In this document: positions 51,837 to 60,648 of the stretch, piece after piece
How the letters are laid out: each line of letters opens with the position of its first letter
How positions within the stretch are numbered: position 1 is the first letter of the stretch
NCBI GenBank assembly: GCA_964537925.1
Contig: CAZICV010000003.1
Span: forward strand, 124,001 to 188,000
Direction of reading: 5' to 3'
Origin: SLDF01 sp964537925
GTDB lineage: Bacteria; Bacteroidota; Bacteroidia; Chitinophagales; Saprospiraceae
DNA: 64,000 nucleotides
Position numbers and translations under genes: made by a program
Notes under the pieces: model-generated
Databases searched by the model: none
Seen by the model: the letters and a program-made list of their open reading frames with translations, nothing else
What the model was told of the DNA's origin: nothing

Positions 51837-52970
51837 CTAGTTGCTCCCACCGAGCAATACGACCTGGCTATCCTGCACCCACCCGTCTGCGTTGGACAGG
51901 CTCACCTGCAGTATGACGGCAGATACGGGACTGTGCCCCTGCTGCATCCATTCTCCGAATGATCCTTCGCTGCGGCCGGCAGGCTGCCAACCCCGTTCTG
52001 CGGCAAAAAGCCTTTGACCACGAAGATCATATACGGCGATATACAGGTGTCCTCCGGACTGCAGTTCGACAGCATATCTCGCATCGGGACCCGCAGGTTG
52101 CGGATAAACACTGAGCCGGAGTGAAGCCTGCTGCGACTTCTCTGCCTGGCCCCCGGAAGAGGCAGGTGTACAGAGTATCCCGCTGCAGTATGTCCGCTGT
52201 GGCAGTGTACAATCCAATATGAAAGGATTGGGATGCCCGCCCTGGTAGATGCCGATCAGGCGGTTTTTTTCCCACTCCGCCTCGTCCACCGGGTCCTCTT
52301 CATGCCACCGGCAGAAAGCTTCGCGCTGTACCCCGAAGAATGCAGGGTCAGCTGCATCCGCCTCGGCCCGATACATGGTATAGAAGTAGAACATGGCCCG
52401 CGCTACATCGCCTTTGCGCGCTTCCACCGGTTCGAAAAAAGAAGCGCCCAGTTCGCTGTACAGGTCGATATCTGTGGCGGGCCTGTTCGCCTGCTTCCTG
52501 TCCAGGTAATACCAGGCGATCGTCTGTGCGTCGGGGACATCGTTGAAAGGAAGGTTGCCACGGTCGGAGTTCACATTCTCGCGTGTAGGATAGATATGGT
52601 GCATATCCGCCTCCGCCTGGATATGGCTGGCCCCTTTGGACCGGGGCCACAGGTGTTCGGTGTTGATGCCGAGTGCAAAAGCGGCCTCTGTGGGATCAAG
52701 TGCCGGGTCCAGGTAGATCGTATACCCGGTGTACAGGCAGCTCAGGCTGTCTTCCCTAGCCAGTATCTTCGAGAACAGGGTATCGCGCGCATCGGCATAG
52801 GAAAATACCTGTTCCGGCCTGAACTGTTGCCTGAGTGCGGAGATCAACGTATCCCCGCTGAGATCGGGGAATACGGGTTCATGCTGGGCGACGGCTGTCA
52901 GCGGCAGAAAGACGCAAGCCAGCACAACCAGTCTCCGTCGAAGCAAAAGGGATAATACAAACCGATTCAT
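51837..52970 (-). CDS. Secreted endonuclease I family protein with T9SS-like tail
   Basis: A 377-residue exported nuclease (signal VLACVFLPLTAVAQ). The endonuclease I core includes YTGYTIYLDPALDPTEAAFA, the catalytic block INTEHLWPRSKGASHIQAEA, DMHHIYPTRENVNSDRGNLP and FYFYTMYRAEADAADPAFFG, with the E-H-x-W-P-x-S and H-H motifs of the EndA/NucM family that bind Mg2+. The last 90 residues (LRLSVYPQPAGPDARYAVEL, GGHLYIAVYDLRGQRLFA) look like a T9SS sorting domain. It would degrade external DNA for nutrients or biofilm control. The catalytic and family residues are intact. Single gene, convergent with the MscS gene 22 bases away. Confidence 0.88.
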   Translation of the reverse strand: MNRFVLSLLLRRRLVVLACVFLPLTAVAQHEPVFPDLSGDTLISALRQQFRPEQVFSYADARDTLFSKILAREDSLSCLYTGYTIYLDPALDPTEAAFALGINTEHLWPRSKGASHIQAEADMHHIYPTRENVNSDRGNLPFNDVPDAQTIAWYYLDRKQANRPATDIDLYSELGASFFEPVEARKGDVARAMFYFYTMYRAEADAADPAFFGVQREAFCRWHEEDPVDEAEWEKNRLIGIYQGGHPNPFILDCTLPQRTYCSGILCTPASSGGQAEKSQQASLRLSVYPQPAGPDARYAVELQSGGHLYIAVYDLRGQRLFAAERGWQPAGRSEGSFGEWMQQGHSPVSAVILQVSLSNADGWVQDSQVVLLGGSN

Positions 52971-53166
52971 AGCCCAAAAATAGTGGTGCCGTGAAGAAAA
53001 ATACCCGCAAAGTCAAATCAATTGCATAAATTGATAGTTTAATGGACGACTCACCCGCGAAAGCTTTTGACGCCAACCCGGAGAGATCTGCTTGTTCCAG
53101 TTTATTAAGCGGCCTGGCAGATCAGAGTTGTCGGGCAGAATTGTAAACTCGTAAAACCATACTATT

Positions 53167-53766
53167 ATGCGCATACTATTGTCTTTGATACTGGTGCTGG
53201 CAGGCCTTGGCGCGCAGGCACAGATCACGCTGAGAGGATACTTCGGTATCAATAACACTAAACTGACGGAGAACTTCAACGATGCTTCCTGGCGATCCAA
53301 ACTCGGCTACCAGGCCGGGGCGGACCTGCTGATCGGTACGCGCGTGTTCCTGCAGACCGGACTACAATGGGAGCTGGTCAACAGTACCCTGGAGCCCACG
53401 GATCCTTCGCTGGACGATGCTTTCAACTTCAGCGCATCACATATTCGCGTGCCGCTGATGATCGGCTTCAGGCTGATAGATCCGGATGTGAGTTCGATGT
53501 TCAATATCCGCGTATTCACCGGGCCGGATGCAGCCTTTGTACTGAACTCCGAAGAGAGTTTCTTCAATAACATACAATTCAACAAGGATGCACTCAAGGG
53601 CGCCAATTTCGGCTATACAGTCGGCGCGGGAGTGGATATCCTGTTCCTCTTCGCAGATGTAGGATACAGGTGGGGTATCAGCAGGATATGGGAACAGGAA
53701 TCCGTTCAGAACGGCTCCAGGACCAACATCTTCTACGCCAACGTAGGTATCAAACTCGGTCTCTGA
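53167..53766 (+). CDS. Outer-membrane beta-barrel protein (PorT-like family)
   Basis: A 199-residue protein with a signal peptide (LLSLILVLAGLGAQAQ) and eight or so amphipathic strands: ITLRGYFGINNTKLTENFND, SKLGYQAGADLLIGTRVFLQ, TGLQWELVNSTLEP, HIRVPLMIGFRLIDPD, FNIRVFTGPDAAFVL, FGYTVGAGVDILFLFADVGY and NIFYANVGIKLGL. This is the common outer-membrane beta-barrel domain of Bacteroidota (PF13568-type). Such barrels are often receptors or assembly factors; the function of this one is unknown. It is convergent with prmC, whose stop is 10 bases away. Confidence 0.85.
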   Translation: MRILLSLILVLAGLGAQAQITLRGYFGINNTKLTENFNDASWRSKLGYQAGADLLIGTRVFLQTGLQWELVNSTLEPTDPSLDDAFNFSASHIRVPLMIGFRLIDPDVSSMFNIRVFTGPDAAFVLNSEESFFNNIQFNKDALKGANFGYTVGAGVDILFLFADVGYRWGISRIWEQESVQNGSRTNIFYANVGIKLGL

Positions 53767-53776
53767 CCGGACGCTC

Positions 53777-54637
53777 TTAAGACCTTTTTTCATCAGCCCC
53801 GGCGCCGTGTCTCAGATACAGTGTCCGGGGCTGATCATACAGATCAGTCCATACCTCCGCGCTATATCCTTCACGTTCAAACAGGTCACGTATCTCTTCC
53901 GCACGCAAGGCGTTCAACTCCACCACCATGGCCCCTTCTCCGGCCAGGTAAGCCTTGCCGAAACCGGCCAGTGACCGGTAAAACGCCAACCCCTCCGCAT
54001 CCCCGGTATACAATGCCTGCTCCGGCTCAAATTCTTTCACGGAACTGTCCATATGGACTTTCTCACTGTAAGGGATATAAGGCGGGTTACTCACGACCAG
54101 GTCCCAGGGACCCGCATATACCTGCCTGCCGCCGTCATCCAGGAAATCGGACTGTATGAACTGCACCCGGGCCTGGAGGCTGTCCGCATTGACAGCCGCT
54201 ATGCCGAGAGCATCCGGGCTTTTGTCTACTGCCGTCACCTGGCTTTTCTCCCAGGCAAGTGCCAGGGCTATTGCGATGCAGCCGCTACCTGTACCGATAT
54301 CGATCACCCGGACAGGCGCCCTGCCTGCTCTCCTGTACGTACCGAGAAGCCTGTGTACCCACTCCTCCGTCTCCGGGCGCGGAATGAGCACGCCCGGCCC
54401 CACCTGCAGGCGGTATCCCAGGAAAAAGGCCGTACCGGTGACGTACTGCACAGGCTCGCCCGCTTCGAGCCTGCCCATAGCCTGCTCCAGTATTTCCAGT
54501 TGGAGATCGTCCAGGTCGCCTTCAGGAATACCCAGGTCCTCGCAAAGGATACGTACGACAGACGTTGCTTCGCGCTCGCCGCAGACAGGGGTAAGGCGGG
54601 CCACTGCTCCCGCCGTCCACGCCCGGCGTGTGGTCAC
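53777..54637 (-). CDS. prmC: Release factor glutamine methyltransferase
   Basis: A 286-residue SAM-dependent methyltransferase of the PrmC/HemK type, which methylates the Gln of the GGQ loop in peptide-chain release factors 1 and 2. The helical N-terminal domain includes GEPVQYVTGTAFFLGYRLQV and GVLIPRPETEEWVHRLL. The SAM site is VIDIGTGSGCIAIALA and the catalytic N-P-P-Y sits in WDLVVSNPPYIPYSEKV. Length is normal. Translation begins at a GTG that overlaps the stop of the decarboxylase gene upstream (GTGA, 54634-54637), so the two are translationally coupled. The functions are unrelated, and this looks like a shared transcript and not a pathway. Confidence 0.93.
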   Translation of the reverse strand: MTTRRAWTAGAVARLTPVCGEREATSVVRILCEDLGIPEGDLDDLQLEILEQAMGRLEAGEPVQYVTGTAFFLGYRLQVGPGVLIPRPETEEWVHRLLGTYRRAGRAPVRVIDIGTGSGCIAIALALAWEKSQVTAVDKSPDALGIAAVNADSLQARVQFIQSDFLDDGGRQVYAGPWDLVVSNPPYIPYSEKVHMDSSVKEFEPEQALYTGDAEGLAFYRSLAGFGKAYLAGEGAMVVELNALRAEEIRDLFEREGYSAEVWTDLYDQPRTLYLRHGAGADEKRS

Positions 54638-55788
54638 GAAAGCCGTCCTTTGAAATCCTCGTAGCCGAATGTCTTCACTATCTCCGGCGCCTGACCTGGC
54701 CGCGCAATGACGATCGAAGGATGGCGTACACCGTTGAAGGTGGTTGTCTTGACCATCGTATAGTGGATCATATCCCGCAGCACGATCCGGTCGCCGGGCC
54801 TCAGTTCGTTGTCAAAACTATATTCTGACATAAAATCGCCCGACAGGCAACTCGTGCCACCCAGCCGGTAGACCCAGCGGTCGCCGGGCTGCGGATCGCG
54901 GGCGCCCAGTATGGCCGGCCTGTATGGCATTTCCAGGGTGTCGGGCATATGCGCTGTGAACGACACGTCCAGCATCGCCGTAAGGATGCCGCCATTGGGG
55001 ACCACATCAAGTACGGTGGCGACCAGGTCTCCTGTCTGCCAGGCGATCGCGCTACCTGGCTCCAGGATCACTTCTACATCGTACCGCTCACGGAAGGCAC
55101 GCAGCAGCCGGATAAGATGGGCATGATCGTATCCCTCCCGGGTGATGAGGTGCCCGCCGCCCATATTGACCCAGCGAAGCCGGTGTAAAAAACGGCCAAA
55201 GCGCGATTCAAACGCATCAAGGACGCGTTCGAGGCTGTAGGAGTCGTTTTCGCAGAGCGCGTGAAAATGGATACCATCCAACCCTTCCGGCCAGCCATCC
55301 TCAAACTGCTCCACAGGCACACCGAGACGGGAGCCGGGGGTCACCGGGTTGTACAGATCGGTACCTACGTCGGAATACCCGGGATTGACCCTGATACCCC
55401 AGGAAATGTCCCGCCTGGCAAACACAATTTCCTTGTACCGCTGGTACTCGCTCAATGAATTGAAAGTCAGGTGACTGCTGCAGGCGAGCAGTGCGTCCAG
55501 TTCCTGCGGCACGATCACGGGACAATAAGTATGCGCCTTGCAGCCCATTTCTCCGGCGATCAGCATGGCCTCATGCAGCGAACTGGCCGTAGCCCCGTCC
55601 AGGTAACGATGCACCAGCGGGAACACACGCCACATCGCAAAACCCTTCAGGGCCAGGATGATCTGCACCCCGGCTTCTTCCTTGACCCGTCGCAATAGCT
55701 CCAGGTTGCGGATAAGCAGGGACTCATCCAGTACATATGCAGGGCTGGGCACTGCATGGATATCGTAGCCGGGCAGGAGCTCTGGCAT
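54634..55788 (-). CDS. nspC: Carboxynorspermidine (carboxyspermidine) decarboxylase
   Basis: A 384-residue alanine-racemase-fold PLP enzyme that decarboxylates carboxyspermidine or carboxynorspermidine to the free polyamine. The PLP Lys is in IILALKGFAMW; further landmarks are YCPVIVPQELDALLACSSHL, INPGYSDVG-type sequence (WGIRVNPGYSDVGTDLYNPV), GIHFHALCENDSY, VNMGGGHLITREGYD, VILEPGSAIAWQTGDLVATV and the late active-site TSCLSGDFMSEYSF. It lies 64 bases downstream of the Lys1-like synthase gene, which makes its substrate. Together they give the aspartate-semialdehyde route to spermidine that replaces the S-adenosylmethionine route in many Bacteroidota. Start and length agree with the family. 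Confidence 0.93.
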   Translation of the reverse strand: MPELLPGYDIHAVPSPAYVLDESLLIRNLELLRRVKEEAGVQIILALKGFAMWRVFPLVHRYLDGATASSLHEAMLIAGEMGCKAHTYCPVIVPQELDALLACSSHLTFNSLSEYQRYKEIVFARRDISWGIRVNPGYSDVGTDLYNPVTPGSRLGVPVEQFEDGWPEGLDGIHFHALCENDSYSLERVLDAFESRFGRFLHRLRWVNMGGGHLITREGYDHAHLIRLLRAFRERYDVEVILEPGSAIAWQTGDLVATVLDVVPNGGILTAMLDVSFTAHMPDTLEMPYRPAILGARDPQPGDRWVYRLGGTSCLSGDFMSEYSFDNELRPGDRIVLRDMIHYTMVKTTTFNGVRHPSIVIARPGQAPEIVKTFGYEDFKGRLS

Positions 55789-55852
55789 GAGGTGGATATA
55801 TTACACTTTTAAACGAATCGCGGTATACAAGACAGCCGGCCCACTTTCGGGA

Positions 55853-57058
55853 TCACAGCTCCAGGTCGATGTCCAGCGCCTCCTCCCAGGGTAGTCCCTG
55901 TACATTCAGCTGCTGCATGAACGGATCCGGGTTAAACTCCTCCACGTTGTACACACCGGCCCCCTTCCAGGCTCCGGTGAGGATCATTTTAGCGCCGATC
56001 ATAGCCGGTACACCTGTGGTATAGGAGACACCCTGCGTACCTGTCTCGAGGAACGCATCCTGGTGCTTGCAGTTGTTCCAGACATAATACGTGCGCTCCC
56101 GGCCGTCCTTCACGCCGCGGATACGGCAACCGATGGAAGTCTCCCCGACGTAGTTCTCGCCGAGGCTACCCGGATCGGGCAATACCGCTTTGAGGAACTC
56201 GAGCGGGATGATCTCGACACCTTTGTACAGGACCGGGTCGATGCGGCTCATACCGATATTCTGTATCACGCGCAGGTGGGTCAGGTACTCATCACCAAAT
56301 GTCATCCAGAAGCGCGCCCGACGAAGCGTGGGGAAATTCTTGACCAGTGACTCCAGTTCTTCATGGAAGATGACGTAAGAGTTGCGCGGCCCTATACCGG
56401 GATAGTGAAGCGGCTTCATAATGGAGTGCGGGGGTATCTCTACCCATTCGCCGTTCTCCCAGTATTTGCCGTTCTGTGTGATCTCTCGGATGTTGATCTC
56501 AGGATTGAAGTTGGTAGCGAAAGCCTTGCCGTGATCTCCTGCATTGCAATCCACGATGTCCAGGTAATGGATCTCATCGAAGTGATGCTTGGCGGCGTGG
56601 GCTGTAAACACACTGGTGACTCCCGGGTCAAACCCGCAGCCCAGCAGTGCCGTCAGACCTGCCTCGCGGAACCTGTCCTGGTAAGCCCACTGCCACTTGT
56701 ATTCGAACTTGGCCTCGTCGCGAGGCTCATAGTTGGCTGTATCCATATAATGTACGCCTGTCTCGAGGCAGGCATCCATAATATTTAGATCCTGGTAGGG
56801 CAATGCGACATTGATCACCAGGGCCGGCTGAAAACTGCGGATGAGCGCGACCATTTCAGGTACGTTATCGGCATCTACCCCGGCTGTCAGTATGGGGTCG
56901 CCGCCGACATCCTTTGCTATGGCTGCTGCGATATCGTCGCACTTCGACTTCGTACGGCTCGCCAGCATGATCTCGCTGAATACATCGCGGTTCATAGCGC
57001 ATTTATAAGCCACCACGCGACCTACACCGCCTGCACCAACTATCAATACTTTCGACAT
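55853..57058 (-). CDS. Carboxynorspermidine/carboxyspermidine synthase (saccharopine dehydrogenase-like)
   Basis: A 401-residue NAD(P)H-dependent reductase of the saccharopine dehydrogenase family. It joins putrescine or diaminopropane to aspartate semialdehyde. Visible are the dinucleotide fold (KVLIVGAGGVGRVVAYKCAM), NVALPYQDLNIMDACLETGV, HYMDTANYEPRDEAKFEYKW, LLGCGFDPGVTSVFTAHAAK, DIVDCNAGDHGKAFATNFNP and the C-terminal TTGVPAMIGAKMILTGAWKG. The block G-F-D-P-G-V-T and the aspartyl-rich stretch distinguish it from true lysine-pathway saccharopine dehydrogenases. It precedes nspC in the same direction, the next step in the pathway. An agmatinase-family gene on the opposite strand (58116) would supply putrescine. 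Confidence 0.9.
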   Translation of the reverse strand: MSKVLIVGAGGVGRVVAYKCAMNRDVFSEIMLASRTKSKCDDIAAAIAKDVGGDPILTAGVDADNVPEMVALIRSFQPALVINVALPYQDLNIMDACLETGVHYMDTANYEPRDEAKFEYKWQWAYQDRFREAGLTALLGCGFDPGVTSVFTAHAAKHHFDEIHYLDIVDCNAGDHGKAFATNFNPEINIREITQNGKYWENGEWVEIPPHSIMKPLHYPGIGPRNSYVIFHEELESLVKNFPTLRRARFWMTFGDEYLTHLRVIQNIGMSRIDPVLYKGVEIIPLEFLKAVLPDPGSLGENYVGETSIGCRIRGVKDGRERTYYVWNNCKHQDAFLETGTQGVSYTTGVPAMIGAKMILTGAWKGAGVYNVEEFNPDPFMQQLNVQGLPWEEALDIDLEL

Positions 57059-57257
57059 GCTTTTCTATGAGTTTAGGTTGTTGCAAAAGTAACCATTTCG
57101 TGCCAATAAGACTACCGGCCCCCAAAACTTGCCCCGGCAACAGATGACATGCCAACAGGTCGCTGTACCCAATGCAGCTTACCGCTTTGTGCGGATTTTA
57201 GCCTACTTTCGCGGCAGACCGGTTTCATTTGTCCACACACTTAATACCCGCTCAACC

Positions 57258-58106
57258 ATGAAACTCAGATATATCCTTCCATCTGTCGCGCTGCTGGCCA
57301 GCACCTGGCATCTACAGGCCCAGGAGAGCTGCTGCCTTGCGGCGGCCGATTTTACCGCGCTTGCAGCAGATAAGTCTTTTGTAGCAGCGCATGCCGAGCC
57401 TTCGGCCTTCCGTATGAGCGCACAACGCGGAGCCAACATCGTGTTTCCTGCCACGGATGGCTCTCATGCACATGCTTATTATGTACAGACCAAGGCTCCT
57501 TCCGATCAGTGGCTGATCATCATCCACGAATGGTGGGGACTCAATGACCAGATCCGGCAACAAGCCGACGAATATTTTGCCGGGCTCGGCGAGTCGGTCA
57601 ATGTGCTGGCCGTAGACCTTTACGACAGGAAGGTCGCGACTACGCGCGAAGATGCTTCCCGCTATATGAACGAGACGAGCCAGGAGCGTATCAAAGCCAT
57701 ACTGGGAGGCGCTATCAAGATGACGGGCAAAAAAGCGCGTATAGCGACGCTTGGCTGGTGCCTCGGAGGCACCTGGTCAATACAGACGGCGCTCATGGCG
57801 GAAAACCGCGCGGCAGCTTGTGTGATCTACTACGGTATGCCGGAAGAGGATGTTGCGCGACTCAAGACCCTGGAGGCCCCGGTCGTCATGATCTACGGCA
57901 AAAAAGACAAATGGATCAATGGCGAGGTCGTAGCGAAGTTTGAAAAGAATATGAAGGCCGCGGGCAAATCGCTGGTAGTATACGGCTATGATGCAGATCA
58001 TGCCTTTGCCAATCCCAGCAACCCGCAGCACGATACCAAAGCCGCCACCGACGCATTCACCAAATCGCTCGGTTTCATCAAGAAAGAACTGGACAAAAAA
58101 CAGTAA
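57258..58106 (+). CDS. Dienelactone hydrolase family protein, exported
   Basis: Start set at the ATG at 57258, which begins a signal peptide (LRYILPSVALLASTWHLQAQ). The 282-residue product is an alpha/beta hydrolase of the dienelactone hydrolase family. Its landmarks are ANIVFPATDGSHAHAYYVQT, WLIIIHEWWGLNDQIRQQAD with the family E-x-x-G, VLAVDLYDRKVATTREDA, the Cys nucleophile in RIATLGWCLGGTWSIQ, VVMIYGKKDKWI with Asp, and the His in YDADHAFANPSNPQ. The triad Cys-Asp-His is complete. Periplasmic versions are widespread and of unknown substrate, probably a lactone or ester. Two Cys early in the mature part (ESCCLAAADF) are unusual. The agmatinase gene begins 10 bases downstream. Confidence 0.88.
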   Translation: MKLRYILPSVALLASTWHLQAQESCCLAAADFTALAADKSFVAAHAEPSAFRMSAQRGANIVFPATDGSHAHAYYVQTKAPSDQWLIIIHEWWGLNDQIRQQADEYFAGLGESVNVLAVDLYDRKVATTREDASRYMNETSQERIKAILGGAIKMTGKKARIATLGWCLGGTWSIQTALMAENRAAACVIYYGMPEEDVARLKTLEAPVVMIYGKKDKWINGEVVAKFEKNMKAAGKSLVVYGYDADHAFANPSNPQHDTKAATDAFTKSLGFIKKELDKKQ

Positions 58107-58115
58107 TACTCCTTC

Positions 58116-59180
58116 ATGGATAAGCAAGACAAGATCCGCAGTTTCGATCCGAACGGGGTGGCTGTCAGGAACGGACGTTTTATCGGCCTGCCGTTTACTG
58201 AAGAAGAGGCTCGGATCGTTTTCCTGCCTGTGCCCTGGGATGTCACGGTATCCTCGGCAGACGGCGCTGCATCAGGCCCCGAAAACATCCTCGAGTGTTC
58301 TTACCAACTCGACCTGCTCGACCCTGATCTCGATGACGCGTGGCAGTACGGGCACTGGTTTGCACCGGTCGACCAGGCCATAGCCGGGAAGAGCAGTGAA
58401 CTGCGCGAACTGGCCCGGCAATATATCGACTACCTGGAAGATCCTGCAGCCGCGAACGGCTCTGCCGAAATGGAACATATACGCGAGACAATCGACCGCG
58501 GTGGCCGGCAACTCAACGAATGGGTCTACAATCGTACAACGGACTATCTCAGGCAGGGGAAGCTGGTCGGTCTTGTCGGGGGCGACCACAGCACACCGCT
58601 CGGGTACTACCGGGCGCTGGCCGATCACCATGGAGATTTCGGCCTGCTCGTCATAGACGCACACCTCGATCTCAGGCAGGCCTACGAGGGTTTTGCCTAT
58701 TCGCATGCTTCCGTGTTTTACAATGCCCTGGAGATCCCGCAGCTGCAGAAGCTCGTCCAGGTGGGCATACGCGACTACTGCGAGGCAGAGCGCCTGTTGG
58801 TGGCAGAACAATATCCGCGCACGGAAGTCTTCTACGACAACGAGCTGCGCCGCATGGGCTATGAAGGTGCAACCTGGCAGCATATCTGCCGGGAGATCGT
58901 AGCAGCACTGCCTGCCAGGGTAGCCGTGAGTGTGGATATAGACGGGCTCGATGCCCGCTACTGCCCGCATACAGGCACTCCGGTACCGGGCGGCCTGGAA
59001 TTCCAGGAGTTGTTCTACCTGCTCAGGGAATTGGTCGCCAGCGGCCGCGAGATCATCGGATTCGATCTGTGCGAAGTAGCCGGCAACGGGCACGAGTGGG
59101 ACGGCAATGTCGGTGCCCGTGTACTGTATAAGCTGAGCAATATGGCCCTGGCTGCATCGTTGAAGACCCACAGCAAATGA
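58116..59180 (+). CDS. Ureohydrolase family protein (agmatinase/arginase-like)
   Basis: A 354-residue metallo-ureohydrolase. The two-manganese site is readable: His in GLVGGDHSTPLGYYRA, the D-A-H-x-D cluster in LLVIDAHLDLRQAYEGFAYS, the substrate His in AYSHASVFYNAL, and D-I-D in VAVSVDIDGLDARYCPHTGT. VPGGLEFQELFYLLREL and IIGFDLCEVAGNGHEWDGNV follow. Such enzymes hydrolyse a guanidino group to an amine and urea. Agmatine to putrescine is the likely reaction, since carboxyspermidine synthase and decarboxylase lie 1 kb away; formimidoylglutamase or arginase activity cannot be excluded. D-A-R replaces the common D-P in the LDP motif. It is co-directional with the dienelactone hydrolase gene just upstream. 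Confidence 0.85.
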   Translation: MDKQDKIRSFDPNGVAVRNGRFIGLPFTEEEARIVFLPVPWDVTVSSADGAASGPENILECSYQLDLLDPDLDDAWQYGHWFAPVDQAIAGKSSELRELARQYIDYLEDPAAANGSAEMEHIRETIDRGGRQLNEWVYNRTTDYLRQGKLVGLVGGDHSTPLGYYRALADHHGDFGLLVIDAHLDLRQAYEGFAYSHASVFYNALEIPQLQKLVQVGIRDYCEAERLLVAEQYPRTEVFYDNELRRMGYEGATWQHICREIVAALPARVAVSVDIDGLDARYCPHTGTPVPGGLEFQELFYLLRELVASGREIIGFDLCEVAGNGHEWDGNVGARVLYKLSNMALAASLKTHSK

Positions 59181-59213
59181 ATCGCGGGCGCTGCTTCGAG
59201 CCACCACATCTGC

Positions 59214-60365
59214 CTAACGGCGGCCGGAAGGCATGAACAACAGCCAGATGAAGCGGATCAGGTAATAACTGAATGCAGCCCTCAATTCGCGCCACCGGGA
59301 CCTACGAGCGCCGACATACTCCGCCTTGTCTACCTCCCGGCATCGCGTGTCCATCAACTGCCGCAGCTCTTCTGCAAAGAAAGATGCGAATACAGTATCG
59401 CGGATATCCGTATTCAGCTCGACGCTGAGATAATCACTCAGGTGATTGGGATTGTAGGAGCCGATCGTAGTCCAGCCTTCGTCTACGGTCATGGCCTTGC
59501 CGTGCATCACGGACTCCGGCCATTCGAAGATGCGGATCCCATGCAATAGCAGGTGACGGTACAGGAACTTCTCCGCCTGGCGGGCAAACGGAACGTCTGA
59601 CTGACCGGTCACCATGATACGTACATCTACTCCCCTCCTGCTCGCCCGCGTGAGGTGCCGCCGCAAGGAATAACCCGGCAAAAAATAGCTGGCGACCAGT
59701 ATCACGGACCCCTGTGCACTGCGCAAAGCCGACTTGTAACTCGCGGATATCTCCCTGCGCGCCCGGATCCAGTCATTGCGCCTGAACCGGACCTCGACAC
59801 CTGCCTGTTCTGACGGCGGCACCGGGCTATGCAGTCTTCTCCTTCCCCGTCTGCTACCGGGTATATGGCCTGCATATAGCTGTGAACAGATATCCTCCAG
59901 CCGGCCACATATCTCTCCTTCCAACCATACGGCAAAATCCAGCCAGGGAACGAGTGTCTCCGTACCCCGGTAGCGATCACCGATATTGATACCGCCGGTA
60001 AGCGCCCGGTTGCCATCTGCTACTGCCACCTTATGATGGAGCCTGCGCCCGATATGATAGTTTTCGGTGGAAAAGATGGGGGCAAAAAAACGGAAGTTTA
60101 CGCCCGCCGCATGAAGCTCACGGATGAACTTGCCCTTCAGGCCGGAGGATCCGTAGGCGTCGGCCAGGACAAACACGGCAACACCCCTGGCGGAGGCTCT
60201 CTTGAGGGCCGAAGCAACGGTGAGACCTGTTGCATCGTTTTCGAAAATATAGGTCTGTAAATGCACTACCCGTTCCGCCTCATCGATGAGCCGCAACAAC
60301 TCAGCGAAATACTCGCTTCCACTCCTGACAAGCCTGACAGACAGCGCCTGTTCGTATGCTTTCAT
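59214..60365 (-). CDS. Phospholipase D-family protein (cardiolipin synthase-like)
   Basis: A 383-residue member of the phospholipase D superfamily with both HKD motifs. The first is HHKVAVADGNRALTGGINIG (H-x-K-x4-D) and the second is HGKAMTVDEGWTTIGSYNPN. The N-terminal part (YFAELLRLIDEAERVVHLQT, YIFENDATGLTVASALKRAS) and the late helix (SRRGVDVRIMVTGQSDVPFA) are as in ClsA/ClsB. There is no N-terminal membrane anchor; a hydrophobic C-terminus (AFSYYLIRFIWLLFMPSGRR) may tether it to the membrane. The reaction is probably the joining of two phosphatidylglycerols, or a related phosphatidyl transfer. Single gene, convergent with the agmatinase gene. Confidence 0.88.
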   Translation of the reverse strand: MKAYEQALSVRLVRSGSEYFAELLRLIDEAERVVHLQTYIFENDATGLTVASALKRASARGVAVFVLADAYGSSGLKGKFIRELHAAGVNFRFFAPIFSTENYHIGRRLHHKVAVADGNRALTGGINIGDRYRGTETLVPWLDFAVWLEGEICGRLEDICSQLYAGHIPGSRRGRRRLHSPVPPSEQAGVEVRFRRNDWIRARREISASYKSALRSAQGSVILVASYFLPGYSLRRHLTRASRRGVDVRIMVTGQSDVPFARQAEKFLYRHLLLHGIRIFEWPESVMHGKAMTVDEGWTTIGSYNPNHLSDYLSVELNTDIRDTVFASFFAEELRQLMDTRCREVDKAEYVGARRSRWRELRAAFSYYLIRFIWLLFMPSGRR

Positions 60366-60648
60366 AACTGTGTGGGTGTAAATACTGGCTACAGGGAATA
60401 TCCGGATGAATCGCTATCGTCAACCTATCTATATTCACACTACGGCAAATCTCGCGATTTTTGCGCAGCAGAGGTTATTCTCTCCCGCAACATTCCCAAG
60501 CCCTTTCGGCCAGATCTTCTCCCGAATCACCTCGCGACACTCCGATCAGCCGACCTGGCCGCTTGCTCGAAACAGCATTTTTTCTTATCTTTTATTAATT
60601 ATCTTTATTTCCGAAAAACACACACCAACAAACCCTAATTCACTCAGG

